Origin: Pseudopedobacter sp035496935 | Lineage (GTDB): Bacteria > Bacteroidota > Bacteroidia > Sphingobacteriales > Sphingobacteriaceae | Assembly: GCA_035496935.1 (NCBI GenBank) | Contig: DATJED010000005.1 | Span: 1-64,000, forward strand | DNA length: 64,000 nt | Direction of reading: 5' to 3' | Shown here: positions 25,207 to 33,745 of the stretch, one piece after another | Layout of the letters: each line of letters begins with the position of its first letter | Numbering within the stretch: the stretch's first letter is position 1 | Made by a program: the position numbers and the translations under genes | The notes under the pieces: model-generated | Told to the model about the DNA's origin: nothing | Databases searched by the model: none | What the model saw: only the letters and a program-made list of their open reading frames with translations

Positions 25207-25854
25207 ATGGCTACAAAAGAAAAAATACAGACCGCTTATATTGATTACGTTTTAACAGAGGGCAAAAAACCCAACTCTGTTTTTTCATTTGCCAAGAAAA
25301 ACAAATTCCCAGAAGAGGAATTTTATAAATACTTTAGTTCTTTTGATGCGATTGAACTCCAAGTTTGGTCCAGTTTATTTATCACAACCATTAGCGAAGT
25401 TAAGGCACAAGAAATTTGGGAGACTTACAGCGTTAGAGAAAAAGCGTTGTCCTTCTTTTACACTTTCTTTGAGCTGTTAAAAAGCAAAAGAAGCTTTGTG
25501 AGTTATAGCATGGGCAACTTTAAAAAAGGTTTGCACACCCCAAACCAGCTAAAAGAAAGCAAGGAAGTTTTCGAAGATTTTAGTAAAGAGCTTATAAACG
25601 AAGGTTTAGAAAGCGGAGAAATAAACGAGCGGAAATTCATTAGCAACAAATACAAAGACGCTTTATGGTTGCAATTGGCTTTTTTATTAAATTTTTGGAT
25701 AAAAGACAATTCCGCGGGCTTCGAAAAAACCGATGAAGCAATAGAAAAAGGGATCAACGTAACTTTTGATTTATTTCAGAGAAGCCCAATAGACAACCTA
25801 TTGGATTACGGTAAATTTTTAGCACAAAACGCAGGATTTAAAATGGAATTCTGA
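25207..25854 (+). CDS. TetR-family-like transcriptional regulator
   Basis: A 215-residue all-helical protein. Residues about 1-50 form a TetR-like DNA-binding region (KEKIQTAYIDYVLTEGKKP, SVFSFAKKNKFPEEEFYKYFSSFDAIE), with the recognition helix around EEEFYKYFSS. The rest (about 55-215) is a ligand/dimer domain. It lies 98 bases upstream of an ABC1/UbiB kinase gene. I recall this pairing as recurrent in Bacteroidota, so it may control that gene. The ligand is unknown. Confidence 0.8.
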   Translation: MATKEKIQTAYIDYVLTEGKKPNSVFSFAKKNKFPEEEFYKYFSSFDAIELQVWSSLFITTISEVKAQEIWETYSVREKALSFFYTFFELLKSKRSFVSYSMGNFKKGLHTPNQLKESKEVFEDFSKELINEGLESGEINERKFISNKYKDALWLQLAFLLNFWIKDNSAGFEKTDEAIEKGINVTFDLFQRSPIDNLLDYGKFLAQNAGFKMEF

Positions 25855-25952
25855 TTTTGGGTAGCAAAACAAAAGTAGCAAGATGCTTTTATACCAGATT
25901 AATCACGCTATAGGCTTTTGACTTTTCACTTTAAACTTTTGACTTTAATAAG

Positions 25953-27263
25953 ATGAAAGAACAAAATAGTATTCCGGCAAGTAAAGTAGCCCGCTCTGCA
26001 AAGTTTGTGGGTACAGGTTTTAAAATTGGCGGCAACTATATTAAGCATTATTCTAAAAAAATGTTCAATCCGGAATTGAGCAGAGATGAGCTAAATGAAG
26101 ATAACGCAGCGGATATTTATGGTTCGCTAAGTCAATTAAAAGGCAGTGCTTTAAAGGTTGCACAAATGCTTAGCATGGATAAAAATATTTTGCCAAAGGC
26201 TTATGTAGATAGGTTTTCCATGTCGCAATACAATGCTCCGCCTTTAAGCGGACCGTTAATTATGCAAACATTTAAAAAGAATTTTGGCAAAACACCAGAT
26301 AAGATTTTTGATAAGTTCGATTTAAAATCAACCAACGCGGCATCAATTGGGCAGGTGCATAAGGCCGAGTTAAACGGCGAAAAATTAGCAGTAAAAATCC
26401 AATATCCGGGCGTTGGTGATTCCATTTCCTCAGATTTAAAAATGGTAAAACCTTTTGCTTTTAGGCTTTTAGGAATGAGCGAAAAGGAGCTGGAGATTTA
26501 CATGAAAGAAGTAGAGGAACGCTTAGTCGAAGAAACAGATTATGAACTGGAAGTGCAAAATTCTATCAAAATTTCCGAAGCTTGCGCCAACATTCCAAAT
26601 TTGGTTTTCCCTAGATATTACAAAAAATTATCAGGTCCGCGAATCATCACAATGAGTTGGCTGGAAGGTTTACACTTAAAAGAATTTTTGGCAACAAATC
26701 CTTCTCAGGAAACCCGAAATAAAATTGGACAAGCTTTGTGGGATTTTTACAATTTTCAACAACATGAACTTAGAGCTGTCCACGCAGATCCGCACCCCGG
26801 AAACTTTTTAATTACGCCGGAAGGAAATTTAGGGATTATTGATTTTGGTTGTATAAAAGAACTGCCCGATAGTTTTTACTATCCTTTTTTCTCCACTACT
26901 TCAACAAATTTAATGAATAACCGAGAAGAAACTATTAAAGCTTTTAGAGCTTTGGAAATGATTCTACCGAACGATAGCGAAAAGCAGATTGACTTTTACC
27001 ACCAAGCGTACAAAGAAATGATTACCTTATTTGCACAGCCCTATATTAAAGGCGAATTTGATTTTAGCAAGCCCGATTTTTTTGATGCACTTTACAGTTT
27101 CGGTGAAAAAATTTCAAAAATGCCCGAATTTAAACAAGCCCGAGGCGTTAAGCATTTTATTTATGTAAACAGAACTAATTTTGGACTGTATAATATCTTG
27201 AATGAGTTAGGTGCATCTGTAAAAACAGACACCTATAAACCTCATGTAAAAGATACGTTTTAA
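25953..27263 (+). CDS. ABC1/UbiB (AarF)-family atypical kinase
   Basis: A 436-residue member of the ADCK/UbiB family, which supports isoprenoid quinone or lipid metabolism. Family marks: a KxGQ-type motif reading KVAQ (in ALKVAQMLSMD, near residue 71), the A-rich loop AASIGQVHKAEL, an invariant-lysine strand KLAVKIQYPGV, the catalytic loop HADPHPGNFLI and the metal motif IIDFGCIKEL. The glycine of KxGQ is replaced by alanine. It lies between a TetR-like regulator and MepB (9-base gap) and probably forms an operon with MepB. No C-terminal membrane segments are obvious. Confidence 0.9.
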   Translation: MKEQNSIPASKVARSAKFVGTGFKIGGNYIKHYSKKMFNPELSRDELNEDNAADIYGSLSQLKGSALKVAQMLSMDKNILPKAYVDRFSMSQYNAPPLSGPLIMQTFKKNFGKTPDKIFDKFDLKSTNAASIGQVHKAELNGEKLAVKIQYPGVGDSISSDLKMVKPFAFRLLGMSEKELEIYMKEVEERLVEETDYELEVQNSIKISEACANIPNLVFPRYYKKLSGPRIITMSWLEGLHLKEFLATNPSQETRNKIGQALWDFYNFQQHELRAVHADPHPGNFLITPEGNLGIIDFGCIKELPDSFYYPFFSTTSTNLMNNREETIKAFRALEMILPNDSEKQIDFYHQAYKEMITLFAQPYIKGEFDFSKPDFFDALYSFGEKISKMPEFKQARGVKHFIYVNRTNFGLYNILNELGASVKTDTYKPHVKDTF

Positions 27264-27272
27264 CCTGCTCAA

Positions 27273-27776
27273 ATGACAGACGATTATCCGGTAGCGTTAA
27301 AAAAACTCAGCAAATTACTTTTTAAGGATTTTAAACTTTCTGATTTCACCCGTCATCAGGAAAGCAAAGAATACAGCGCATGCCGTTTCAGATTAAAAGG
27401 AAAATCCGTGGAATTTAGGCTTTCAAAAGTTACCCCAAAAAAAGTTGGGGCTTTTGTAACCATTTGGAAAAGAAATCACGCCGGAATTACGCAACCTTTT
27501 GATGAAAGCGACGAACTCGATTTTATAATAATCGTCAGCGAATATGAAAACCAATTTGGTGCATTTATATTTCCAAAATCAGTGCTGTTAGAGAAGAAAA
27601 TAATGTCTGTAGCCGGGATCGGCGGAAAAAGAGGACTCAGAGTTTATCCATCTTGGGATTTTGCAGATAATCCCCAGTCCAAAAAAACACAATTGTGGCA
27701 GAACAAATACTTTGTAGAACTGCATGATACAGAACCCAAAAACCAATTAATAGAAAAGCTTTTTGGGATAAGCTAA
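27273..27776 (+). CDS. MepB-family protein
   Basis: A 167-residue cytoplasmic protein matching MepB, the uncharacterised third member of the staphylococcal mepRAB operon. Recognisable blocks are SKEYSACRFRLKGKSVEFRL, KKVGAFVTIWKR, FIFPKSVLLEKKIMS and KRGLRVYPSWD. No MepA-type efflux pump is encoded nearby. It follows the ABC1 kinase by nine bases and overlaps the end of convergent recG by four. Biochemical function is unknown. Confidence 0.83.
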   Translation: MTDDYPVALKKLSKLLFKDFKLSDFTRHQESKEYSACRFRLKGKSVEFRLSKVTPKKVGAFVTIWKRNHAGITQPFDESDELDFIIIVSEYENQFGAFIFPKSVLLEKKIMSVAGIGGKRGLRVYPSWDFADNPQSKKTQLWQNKYFVELHDTEPKNQLIEKLFGIS

Positions 27777-29878
27777 GAGATTTTATTCAACATAATTCCA
27801 GTTTCGGATTTCAGTAAAATTCCTTTTAAAATCTGATGTTCTGGCTTTTCTAAATCCGGATCGCTATCAAATATATCAATCACTGTTTTTCTGGCTTCAG
27901 CAAGTATGGTTTGGTCTGTGGTTAAATCGGCTAATTTTAATTCCATTACGCCGCTTTGCTGTTTGCCCTCTATATTTCCGGGTCCGCGTAACTGCAAATC
28001 AATTTCAGCAATCTCAAAACCATCGTTACTCTTAACCATAGTTTCTAGGCGCACCCTTCCATCTTTACTCAACTTATCTCCCGACATCAATATGCAATAA
28101 GATTGCTCCGCTCCTCGCCCAACACGTCCTCTCAACTGGTGTAATTGCGATAAACCGAAACGTTCTGCGTTTTCAATAATCATAACCGAAGCATTTGGAA
28201 CGTTCACACCAACTTCAATTACCGTAGTTGCTACCATAATCTGCGTTTCGCCTTTTACAAAGCGTTGCATTTCAAATTCCTTTTCGTTGGCTTTCAATTG
28301 CCCGTGAACGATACTAATTTTATATTGAGGCAATGGAAATTCATGGCTCATTGTTTCTACGCCATCCAGCAGATTTTTTAAATCAAGTTTGGCACTTTCC
28401 TGAATTAACGGGTAAACAATATAAACTTGCCGGCCTTTTGCAATTTCCTGTTTCATAAAACCAAACATGCGTAAACGCTGGCTTTCGTAAAGATGTCGGG
28501 TTTCGATAGGTTTTCTTCCGGCAGGCAGTTCGTCAATCATGGAAACATCTAAATCGCCATATAAAGTCATTGCCAAAGTACGCGGAATGGGCGTAGCCGT
28601 CATTACCAAAATATGTGGTGGAATTACATTTTTTCTCCACAGTTTGGCCCTTTGTTCCACACCAAACCGGTGCTGTTCATCAATCACTGCAAAACCCAAA
28701 TTTTTAAACTTCACCGGGTCCTCAATTAAAGCGTGTGTTCCAATTAAAATAGAGAGCTTTCCACTTTCTAAATCGTCAGCAATAATTTTGCGATTACGCT
28801 TTTTTGTTGAACCCGTTAATAATGCAATGGAAACAAAATCATCTTTTAAAAGCACTTTTACCGAGTGATAATGTTGCGTGGCCAAAATCTCGGTAGGAGC
28901 CATTAAACAAGCCTGAAAACCGTTATCAACAGCTAAAAGCATCGTCATTAATGCAACAACGGTTTTACCCGAGCCAACATCCCCCTGCACCAGCCTATTC
29001 ATTTGGATGCCTTTTTGGGTATCCAGTCTAATTTCTTTGATTACTCTTTTTTGCGCATTGGTTAATGCAAACGGAAGCAGGTTCTCATAAAAGTAATTGA
29101 ACTTCTCGCCAACATTTGCAAAAATATTTCCTTTAAATTTTTGAGTTCTAATGAGTTTGGATTTCAGCATCCTAAACTGAATCAGAAATAATTCTTCAAA
29201 TTTCAGTGTATTCTGTGCTTGTTTTAAATCATCGGCATTAGCCGGGAAATGGATGTTATAAATGGCTTTAGCTCTTGGTAAAAGCTTGTATTTTTGGCAA
29301 ATATACTTCGGGAGAATTTCTTCAATCTCGTGAAGACAAACATCCAAAACGTTAGCAACCAATTTTTGGACGCCTTTTGAGTCGAGGTTATATTGTTTTA
29401 ATTTTTCTGTGGAGGAATATACCGGTTGGAGTTTTAAATTCCCTCGGCTTAAAGCGTTTTTATTATAAATCTCTATTTCTGGATGCGCCATCTGCGCTTT
29501 ACCGTTGAAAAAAGTAACTTTTCCAAAAATGATATATACTTGGTTAAGCACTAAGTTTTTCTGCATCCAAGTTACGCCTTGGAACCACACCAGCTCTATT
29601 TCGCCGGTATCATCAATGGCTTGAGCAACCAATCTTTTTGTTCGCTTTTCGCCGATGACTTCCAATGATTTTAACCTTACCAGAATTTGGAGGTAAGGCA
29701 AATCGGCGTTTATAGCTTTGATTTTATAAAACTGCGTTCTATCAATATACCTGAAAGGATAATATGAGATTAAATCGCGATAGTTAAAAACAGCAATTTC
29801 TTTTTTCAGAATTTCTGCTCTTTGCGGACCTACTCCTTTTAAATAGGCTATTGGCGTATCTAATACAGTTTGATTCAA
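27773..29878 (-). CDS. recG: ATP-dependent DNA helicase RecG
   Basis: RecG remodels stalled replication forks and branch migrates Holliday junctions. The N-terminal wedge/OB domain (about 1-240, including LKGVGPQRAEILKKE) binds the branched DNA. The helicase core carries LVQGDVGSGKTVVALM (Walker A), VIDEQHRFGVEQR (DExH), MTATPIPRTLAM and, near the end, GRVGRGAEQSYC. At 701 residues it is full length. Its 3' end overlaps that of MepB by four bases. Confidence 0.97.
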   Translation of the reverse strand: MNQTVLDTPIAYLKGVGPQRAEILKKEIAVFNYRDLISYYPFRYIDRTQFYKIKAINADLPYLQILVRLKSLEVIGEKRTKRLVAQAIDDTGEIELVWFQGVTWMQKNLVLNQVYIIFGKVTFFNGKAQMAHPEIEIYNKNALSRGNLKLQPVYSSTEKLKQYNLDSKGVQKLVANVLDVCLHEIEEILPKYICQKYKLLPRAKAIYNIHFPANADDLKQAQNTLKFEELFLIQFRMLKSKLIRTQKFKGNIFANVGEKFNYFYENLLPFALTNAQKRVIKEIRLDTQKGIQMNRLVQGDVGSGKTVVALMTMLLAVDNGFQACLMAPTEILATQHYHSVKVLLKDDFVSIALLTGSTKKRNRKIIADDLESGKLSILIGTHALIEDPVKFKNLGFAVIDEQHRFGVEQRAKLWRKNVIPPHILVMTATPIPRTLAMTLYGDLDVSMIDELPAGRKPIETRHLYESQRLRMFGFMKQEIAKGRQVYIVYPLIQESAKLDLKNLLDGVETMSHEFPLPQYKISIVHGQLKANEKEFEMQRFVKGETQIMVATTVIEVGVNVPNASVMIIENAERFGLSQLHQLRGRVGRGAEQSYCILMSGDKLSKDGRVRLETMVKSNDGFEIAEIDLQLRGPGNIEGKQQSGVMELKLADLTTDQTILAEARKTVIDIFDSDPDLEKPEHQILKGILLKSETGIMLNKIS

Positions 29879-29950
29879 TTGATTCGCTCAGTTATTGGTA
29901 CGAGTGCGCTTTAACCTGTTTTGTAATGATGAGACAAAACGAAGCGGTGA

Positions 29951-30331
29951 TTAAATTTTTACTGCAATTGCAGAAATCTCCACATTTACATTCTTTGGCA
30001 ATGTTTTCACTGCAACTGTTTCCCTAGCCGGAAAATCATGCGTAAAATATTGCCCGTAAATTTCGTTTACTTTGGCAAATGAATTCATATCGCTTAAAAA
30101 AATCGAAGTTTTTACCACATTTATAAAATCCAAACCAGCTTCGCTAAGTACGGCTTTTAAGTTTGCCATTACCTGCTTAGTTTCTTCCTCAATTGTATTA
30201 CATACCAAATCTCCACTTTCGGGATTGATGGCTATTTGTCCAGAAATGTAAAGCGTATCGCCCGCCATTATTGCTTGATTGTAAGGACCGATTGGCGCAG
30301 GCGCATTCTCTGTTTTTATAATTTTTTTCAT
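29951..30331 (-). CDS. ridA: RidA-family enamine/imine deaminase
   Basis: A 126-residue trimeric enzyme that hydrolyses reactive 2-aminoacrylate-type enamines produced by PLP enzymes. The signature RETVAVKTLPKNVNVEISAIA carries the substrate-binding Arg103, and PIGPYNQAI with YISGQIAINPESG form the other active-site strands. Length is standard. It lies downstream of the small membrane protein at 30418 and upstream of recG, all on the minus strand. Confidence 0.95.
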   Translation of the reverse strand: MKKIIKTENAPAPIGPYNQAIMAGDTLYISGQIAINPESGDLVCNTIEEETKQVMANLKAVLSEAGLDFINVVKTSIFLSDMNSFAKVNEIYGQYFTHDFPARETVAVKTLPKNVNVEISAIAVKI

Positions 30332-30417
30332 CTGTCTTATTTTTTGATTGTCAGATGGAACCTTTGATGATTAAAACATTGCTTGGGGATTTTATCTTAA
30401 CCATATCGGTTTCATAG

Positions 30418-30561
30418 TTATTTGCTCAGTATCAATATGTCAATTATTTTCCAAATCACGCCTAAAACAAACACGATAATTACGAATTTATTTATCCAGT
30501 GCATTGCCCTGATGTTAAAGTTTGTTGGTCGGGTCGGATCCTTTTTCCTAAAAAAGTACAT
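30418..30561 (-). CDS. Small single-span membrane protein (DUF6728-like)
   Basis: A 47-residue reading frame, below usual ORF length cut-offs. It begins MYFFRKKDPTRPTNFNIRAM, continues HWINKFVIIVFVLGVIWKII and ends DILILSK. A basic, proline-containing N-terminal segment is followed by one membrane helix (about 25-45). I recall small Bacteroidota proteins with this RKKDPTRPTNFNIRAMHWINK-type core annotated as DUF6728, without being able to check. It starts 22 bases after the ompA terminator palindrome and ends 86 bases before ridA. An opposite-strand ORF (30422-30613) covers the same DNA and is probably spurious. Function unknown. Confidence 0.7.
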   Translation of the reverse strand: MYFFRKKDPTRPTNFNIRAMHWINKFVIIVFVLGVIWKIIDILILSK

Positions 30562-30582
30562 ACACAAATTTATAAATAAAAA

Positions 30583-30608
30583 AAGGGAGTCTGCTAGCAG
30601 ACTCCCTT
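30583..30608 (-). terminator. Perfect 26-bp palindromic terminator of ompA
   Basis: 30583-30595 and 30596-30608 are exact reverse complements around a central GCTAGC. Read on the minus strand, the stem is followed by seven Ts and an AT-rich run. It lies 22 bases beyond the ompA stop. Confidence 0.85.
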
Positions 30609-30630
30609 CTTAGATTAAAATTTAATCTGA

Positions 30631-32094
30631 TTATTTTTCTCTGAACTCAACACGACGGTTAGCTACACGACCTTCTTCAGTTGTATTTGAAGCAATTGGG
30701 CGAGTTTCTCCGTAACCTTTAGTTGCAATTCTTTTTGCATCAACACCAGAGTTTACTAAGTAAGTTTTTACTGCGTTAGCTCTATCTAATGATAATTGCA
30801 TGTTATAAGCGTCAGTTCCTTCTGCAGAAGCGTGACCATCTAATTGTAATCCTTTAGATTTGTCAGCTCTTAACATTGAAGATACTTTATCTAAAGTAGC
30901 GTAAGAAGAGGTTCTTAATACTGAAGAGTTGTACTCAAATTGGATGTTGTTAACACCAGCCATTGTAGCTGTTCCCATTTCTGGACAACCGTTTAATTCG
31001 GCAGAACCTTTTTCTGTAGGACATTTGTCTTTCCAATCTGGCACACCGTCACCGTCTGTATCTAACTCGCAACCAGCACCGTCAACTTTAGCTCCAGCTG
31101 GAGTGTTAGGGCATTTGTCTAAATGATCTGCAACACCGTCACCGTCTGAATCTTTTTTCAAATCTTCAACAGCTTGTTCAACATTAGTTACACGACCTTT
31201 TAAAGCTTCAACTTCTTGACGTAATGTTGGATCTTTCAATTCATCATACATCATAGCAATTGGGTTAACCCAGTTTAAATCTGGTTTTGATTTAGAACCT
31301 AAAGAGAATTCTAATCCAGCTCTCATTACAGAGAATTTATCTTTAGAAGTTCCTTTTGCATAAACGCCATCAAAATTGTCTGAATCGATAAATTTAGCAT
31401 CATAACCTAAATCTAAAGCAACTCTATCGCTTAATTTAAATTTAACACCTACGCCAACTGGAATGTAAGCTTGTCTGATGTAGTCATTGTTATCACCAGC
31501 AGAACCGTAGTTACCTTTGTTGTCTCGTTCTGTACCGTCTAAATCATCACCAGTGTAAAGTACCGGATTATAAGCGATTAAACCGTAACCAACTTTACCG
31601 TAGAAATTAACTGCATTGGTTCTGTTCAAGAAATCAATTGTAGCTAGGTTAAAATAACCGCTTAAATTTAAATCATACTGAACTTGAGTTTGGGCAGATT
31701 TGTAAAGAGTAGTTGGAGTTAATCCGAATCCCGGCGCTGTAGTTCCTGCGCTAGGCGCTTTATCAATATGATTTACGTGACCTCTGTAACCGTTTAATTC
31801 TAAACCGAAAACATGACCAAATTGCTTTCTTAAAGATAATCCGTAATAACCGCCAAGTTTGTACCCACCAAATTCAACATTATCTCCGAAGTCGTTAGTT
31901 CCGCCTGTAATAACAGCAGGAACGCTTACGCCTCCGTTAATTCCTAATGTCCAAGTACGGTACTGTTTTTTTCCGCCGAAAGTTTTAGCAGAGCTACTAG
32001 TAGTTGGCATTGTGTCCTGAGCATTTGCAGCAACAGCAAAAGCAGTAGCTAGAGACAAAGCAACTGTTTTTTTTAATGTAGAGTAATTCATCAT
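30631..32094 (-). CDS. OmpA-family outer membrane protein with TSP3 repeats
   Basis: A 487-residue outer membrane protein. The signal peptide ends near residue 25 (AVAANAQD). Residues about 45-290 are an OmpA-like beta-barrel rich in aromatic strands. Two calcium-binding thrombospondin type 3 repeats follow (DSDGDGVADHLDKCPNTPAG and DTDGDGVPDWKDKCPTEKGS). The C-terminal OmpA domain (about 375-487; LQLDGHASAEGTDAYNMQLS, NRRVEF) binds peptidoglycan. It is probably abundant, given strongly biased codons and an efficient terminator. A TAGATTTTG sequence upstream (near 32182-32190, minus strand) may be part of its promoter. Confidence 0.93.
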   Translation of the reverse strand: MMNYSTLKKTVALSLATAFAVAANAQDTMPTTSSSAKTFGGKKQYRTWTLGINGGVSVPAVITGGTNDFGDNVEFGGYKLGGYYGLSLRKQFGHVFGLELNGYRGHVNHIDKAPSAGTTAPGFGLTPTTLYKSAQTQVQYDLNLSGYFNLATIDFLNRTNAVNFYGKVGYGLIAYNPVLYTGDDLDGTERDNKGNYGSAGDNNDYIRQAYIPVGVGVKFKLSDRVALDLGYDAKFIDSDNFDGVYAKGTSKDKFSVMRAGLEFSLGSKSKPDLNWVNPIAMMYDELKDPTLRQEVEALKGRVTNVEQAVEDLKKDSDGDGVADHLDKCPNTPAGAKVDGAGCELDTDGDGVPDWKDKCPTEKGSAELNGCPEMGTATMAGVNNIQFEYNSSVLRTSSYATLDKVSSMLRADKSKGLQLDGHASAEGTDAYNMQLSLDRANAVKTYLVNSGVDAKRIATKGYGETRPIASNTTEEGRVANRRVEFREK

Positions 32095-32250
32095 TTTTTT
32101 TTTAAGGTTAACAATTCTTAATTGTAATTTTTTGTAAAATTAATTATAAGTTTGATTTCAGCAACTATTCAAAATCTGTTCCAAAATCTAAAATGTGATA
32201 AAAAAAGTTCACAATAGTTTATTTTTTGGACTTCAATTAATTCATTATCA

Positions 32251-33540
32251 ATGAAACATCAAATCATAGAACCAATTTTACACGCCAAAAATAGAGAAAA
32301 TTTTTCTTTTAACCTCAAAAAAAATTCTTTGTGTGTAATCAACGCCAATGACGAGTTTCCAAGAAGTGGCGATCAGACCTTTCCTTATAAGCAAAACCCT
32401 GATTTATTTTACCTTACGGGCATAGATCAGGAGCAGACCATTTTGCTCTTATTTCCTGATTGCCCTAATCCCTTATACAGAGAAGTACTGTTTTTAAGAC
32501 AAACTAATGAATACATAGCTGTTTGGGAAGGGCATAAATACACTAAAGAAAAAGCAAAAGAGGTTTCTGGAATTACAACCATTTATTGGTTAGATGATTT
32601 TTGGCCAATATTCTCATCTATCGTAAATTATGCGGATAATATTTACCTAAACACCAACGAAAACGACAGGTATTCACATTCTGTAAGCTACCGGGACATT
32701 CGTTTTATTGAAGAACTGAAGTTTAAATATCCTTTACATCATTATGAGCGAGCCGCCCCTATTTTCAGGAAATTGAGACCAATAAAATCAGAAAGTGAAC
32801 TAAAATATATACAGAAGGCTTGTGATATTACAAACGATGCCTTTAGACGTATTTTAAAATTCATAAAACCAAATGTTGGCGAATGGGAAATTGAAGCCGA
32901 AATCATCCACGAATTTATCCGGCAGCAAGCTACAGGTCATGCATATTCTCCAATAATAGCTTCTGGCAAAAACGCCTGCATTCTTCATTATAACGACAAT
33001 AACCAAATCTGCCGAGACGGAGAAGTCATTTTATTTGATTTTGGTGCCGAATACGGTAATTACAATGCGGATTTAAGCAGAAGCGTCCCGGTAAGTGGAA
33101 AGTTTACCAAAAGACAAAAAGATGTTTATTGTTCGGTTCTTTATGTGATGAAAGAAGCTACAAAAATGTTAGTTCCCGGAGCAATTTGGAACGACTATCA
33201 TGATGAAGTTGGTAGAATTATGACAGCGGAACTTATTAAACTGGGTTTGCTGGACAAACATGATGTTGCGAAACAAGACCCTAAAATGCCAGCTTATAAA
33301 AAATATTTTATGCATGGCACATCGCATCATTTAGGAATTGATGTACATGATTATGCAAGCAGATACGAACCATTTGCCGTTGGGAATGTGCTTACCTGTG
33401 AACCCGGAATTTATATCCCCGCAGAAAACCTGGGTATTAGGCTGGAGAACGACATTTACATTAGCAACAACGGACCAATAGATTTAATGGCAAATATCCC
33501 TATTGAAGCTGAAGAAATCGAAGATTTAATGAATGGTTAA
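32251..33540 (+). CDS. pepP: Xaa-Pro aminopeptidase
   Basis: A 429-residue aminopeptidase P of the pita-bread metallopeptidase fold, releasing the residue before proline. The N-terminal domain (about 1-165) is typical of PepP. Metal ligands lie in VILFDFGAEYGNYNADLSRS, HGTSHHLGIDVHD, CEPGIYIP and LGIRLENDIYI. It has no signal peptide. It is divergent from ompA and monocistronic. Confidence 0.95.
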   Translation: MKHQIIEPILHAKNRENFSFNLKKNSLCVINANDEFPRSGDQTFPYKQNPDLFYLTGIDQEQTILLLFPDCPNPLYREVLFLRQTNEYIAVWEGHKYTKEKAKEVSGITTIYWLDDFWPIFSSIVNYADNIYLNTNENDRYSHSVSYRDIRFIEELKFKYPLHHYERAAPIFRKLRPIKSESELKYIQKACDITNDAFRRILKFIKPNVGEWEIEAEIIHEFIRQQATGHAYSPIIASGKNACILHYNDNNQICRDGEVILFDFGAEYGNYNADLSRSVPVSGKFTKRQKDVYCSVLYVMKEATKMLVPGAIWNDYHDEVGRIMTAELIKLGLLDKHDVAKQDPKMPAYKKYFMHGTSHHLGIDVHDYASRYEPFAVGNVLTCEPGIYIPAENLGIRLENDIYISNNGPIDLMANIPIEAEEIEDLMNG

Positions 33541-33745
33541 ATGATTAATTAGTTGATTGGCGTAAAAAAGGAGTTCATTAATTTCATCCGATAGTATCAA
33601 ATAATCATTAACACTTGCAAAGGCAATTGGAAATTAGCTCTCCTATTGTATTCTGTCTCTTTTATTATTAAAACAGATCAACAGAAAATTAGTCTTGGCT
33701 CTTTCGTCTTTATTCATTTGTCTAGTTTTTTACTAATTTGCAAAC

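Noticed and set aside
25915..25947. Repeated CTTTTGACTT words before the ABC1 kinase gene
   Set aside because: Two short copies of an AT-rich word that recurs in simple intergenic DNA; spacing and position suggest no operator. A similar AAAGTTAAA run lies near 5035-5055.
30422..30613. Plus-strand ORF of 63 codons
   Set aside because: It lies across the conserved-looking minus-strand small membrane protein and the ompA terminator palindrome, has no recognisable motif, and its C-terminal part is translated terminator sequence.
33541..33745. Imperfect inverted words (AGGAG ... CTCCT) in the gap before holB
   Set aside because: The arms are short and widely spaced; no T tract or promoter alignment supports a terminator or operator.
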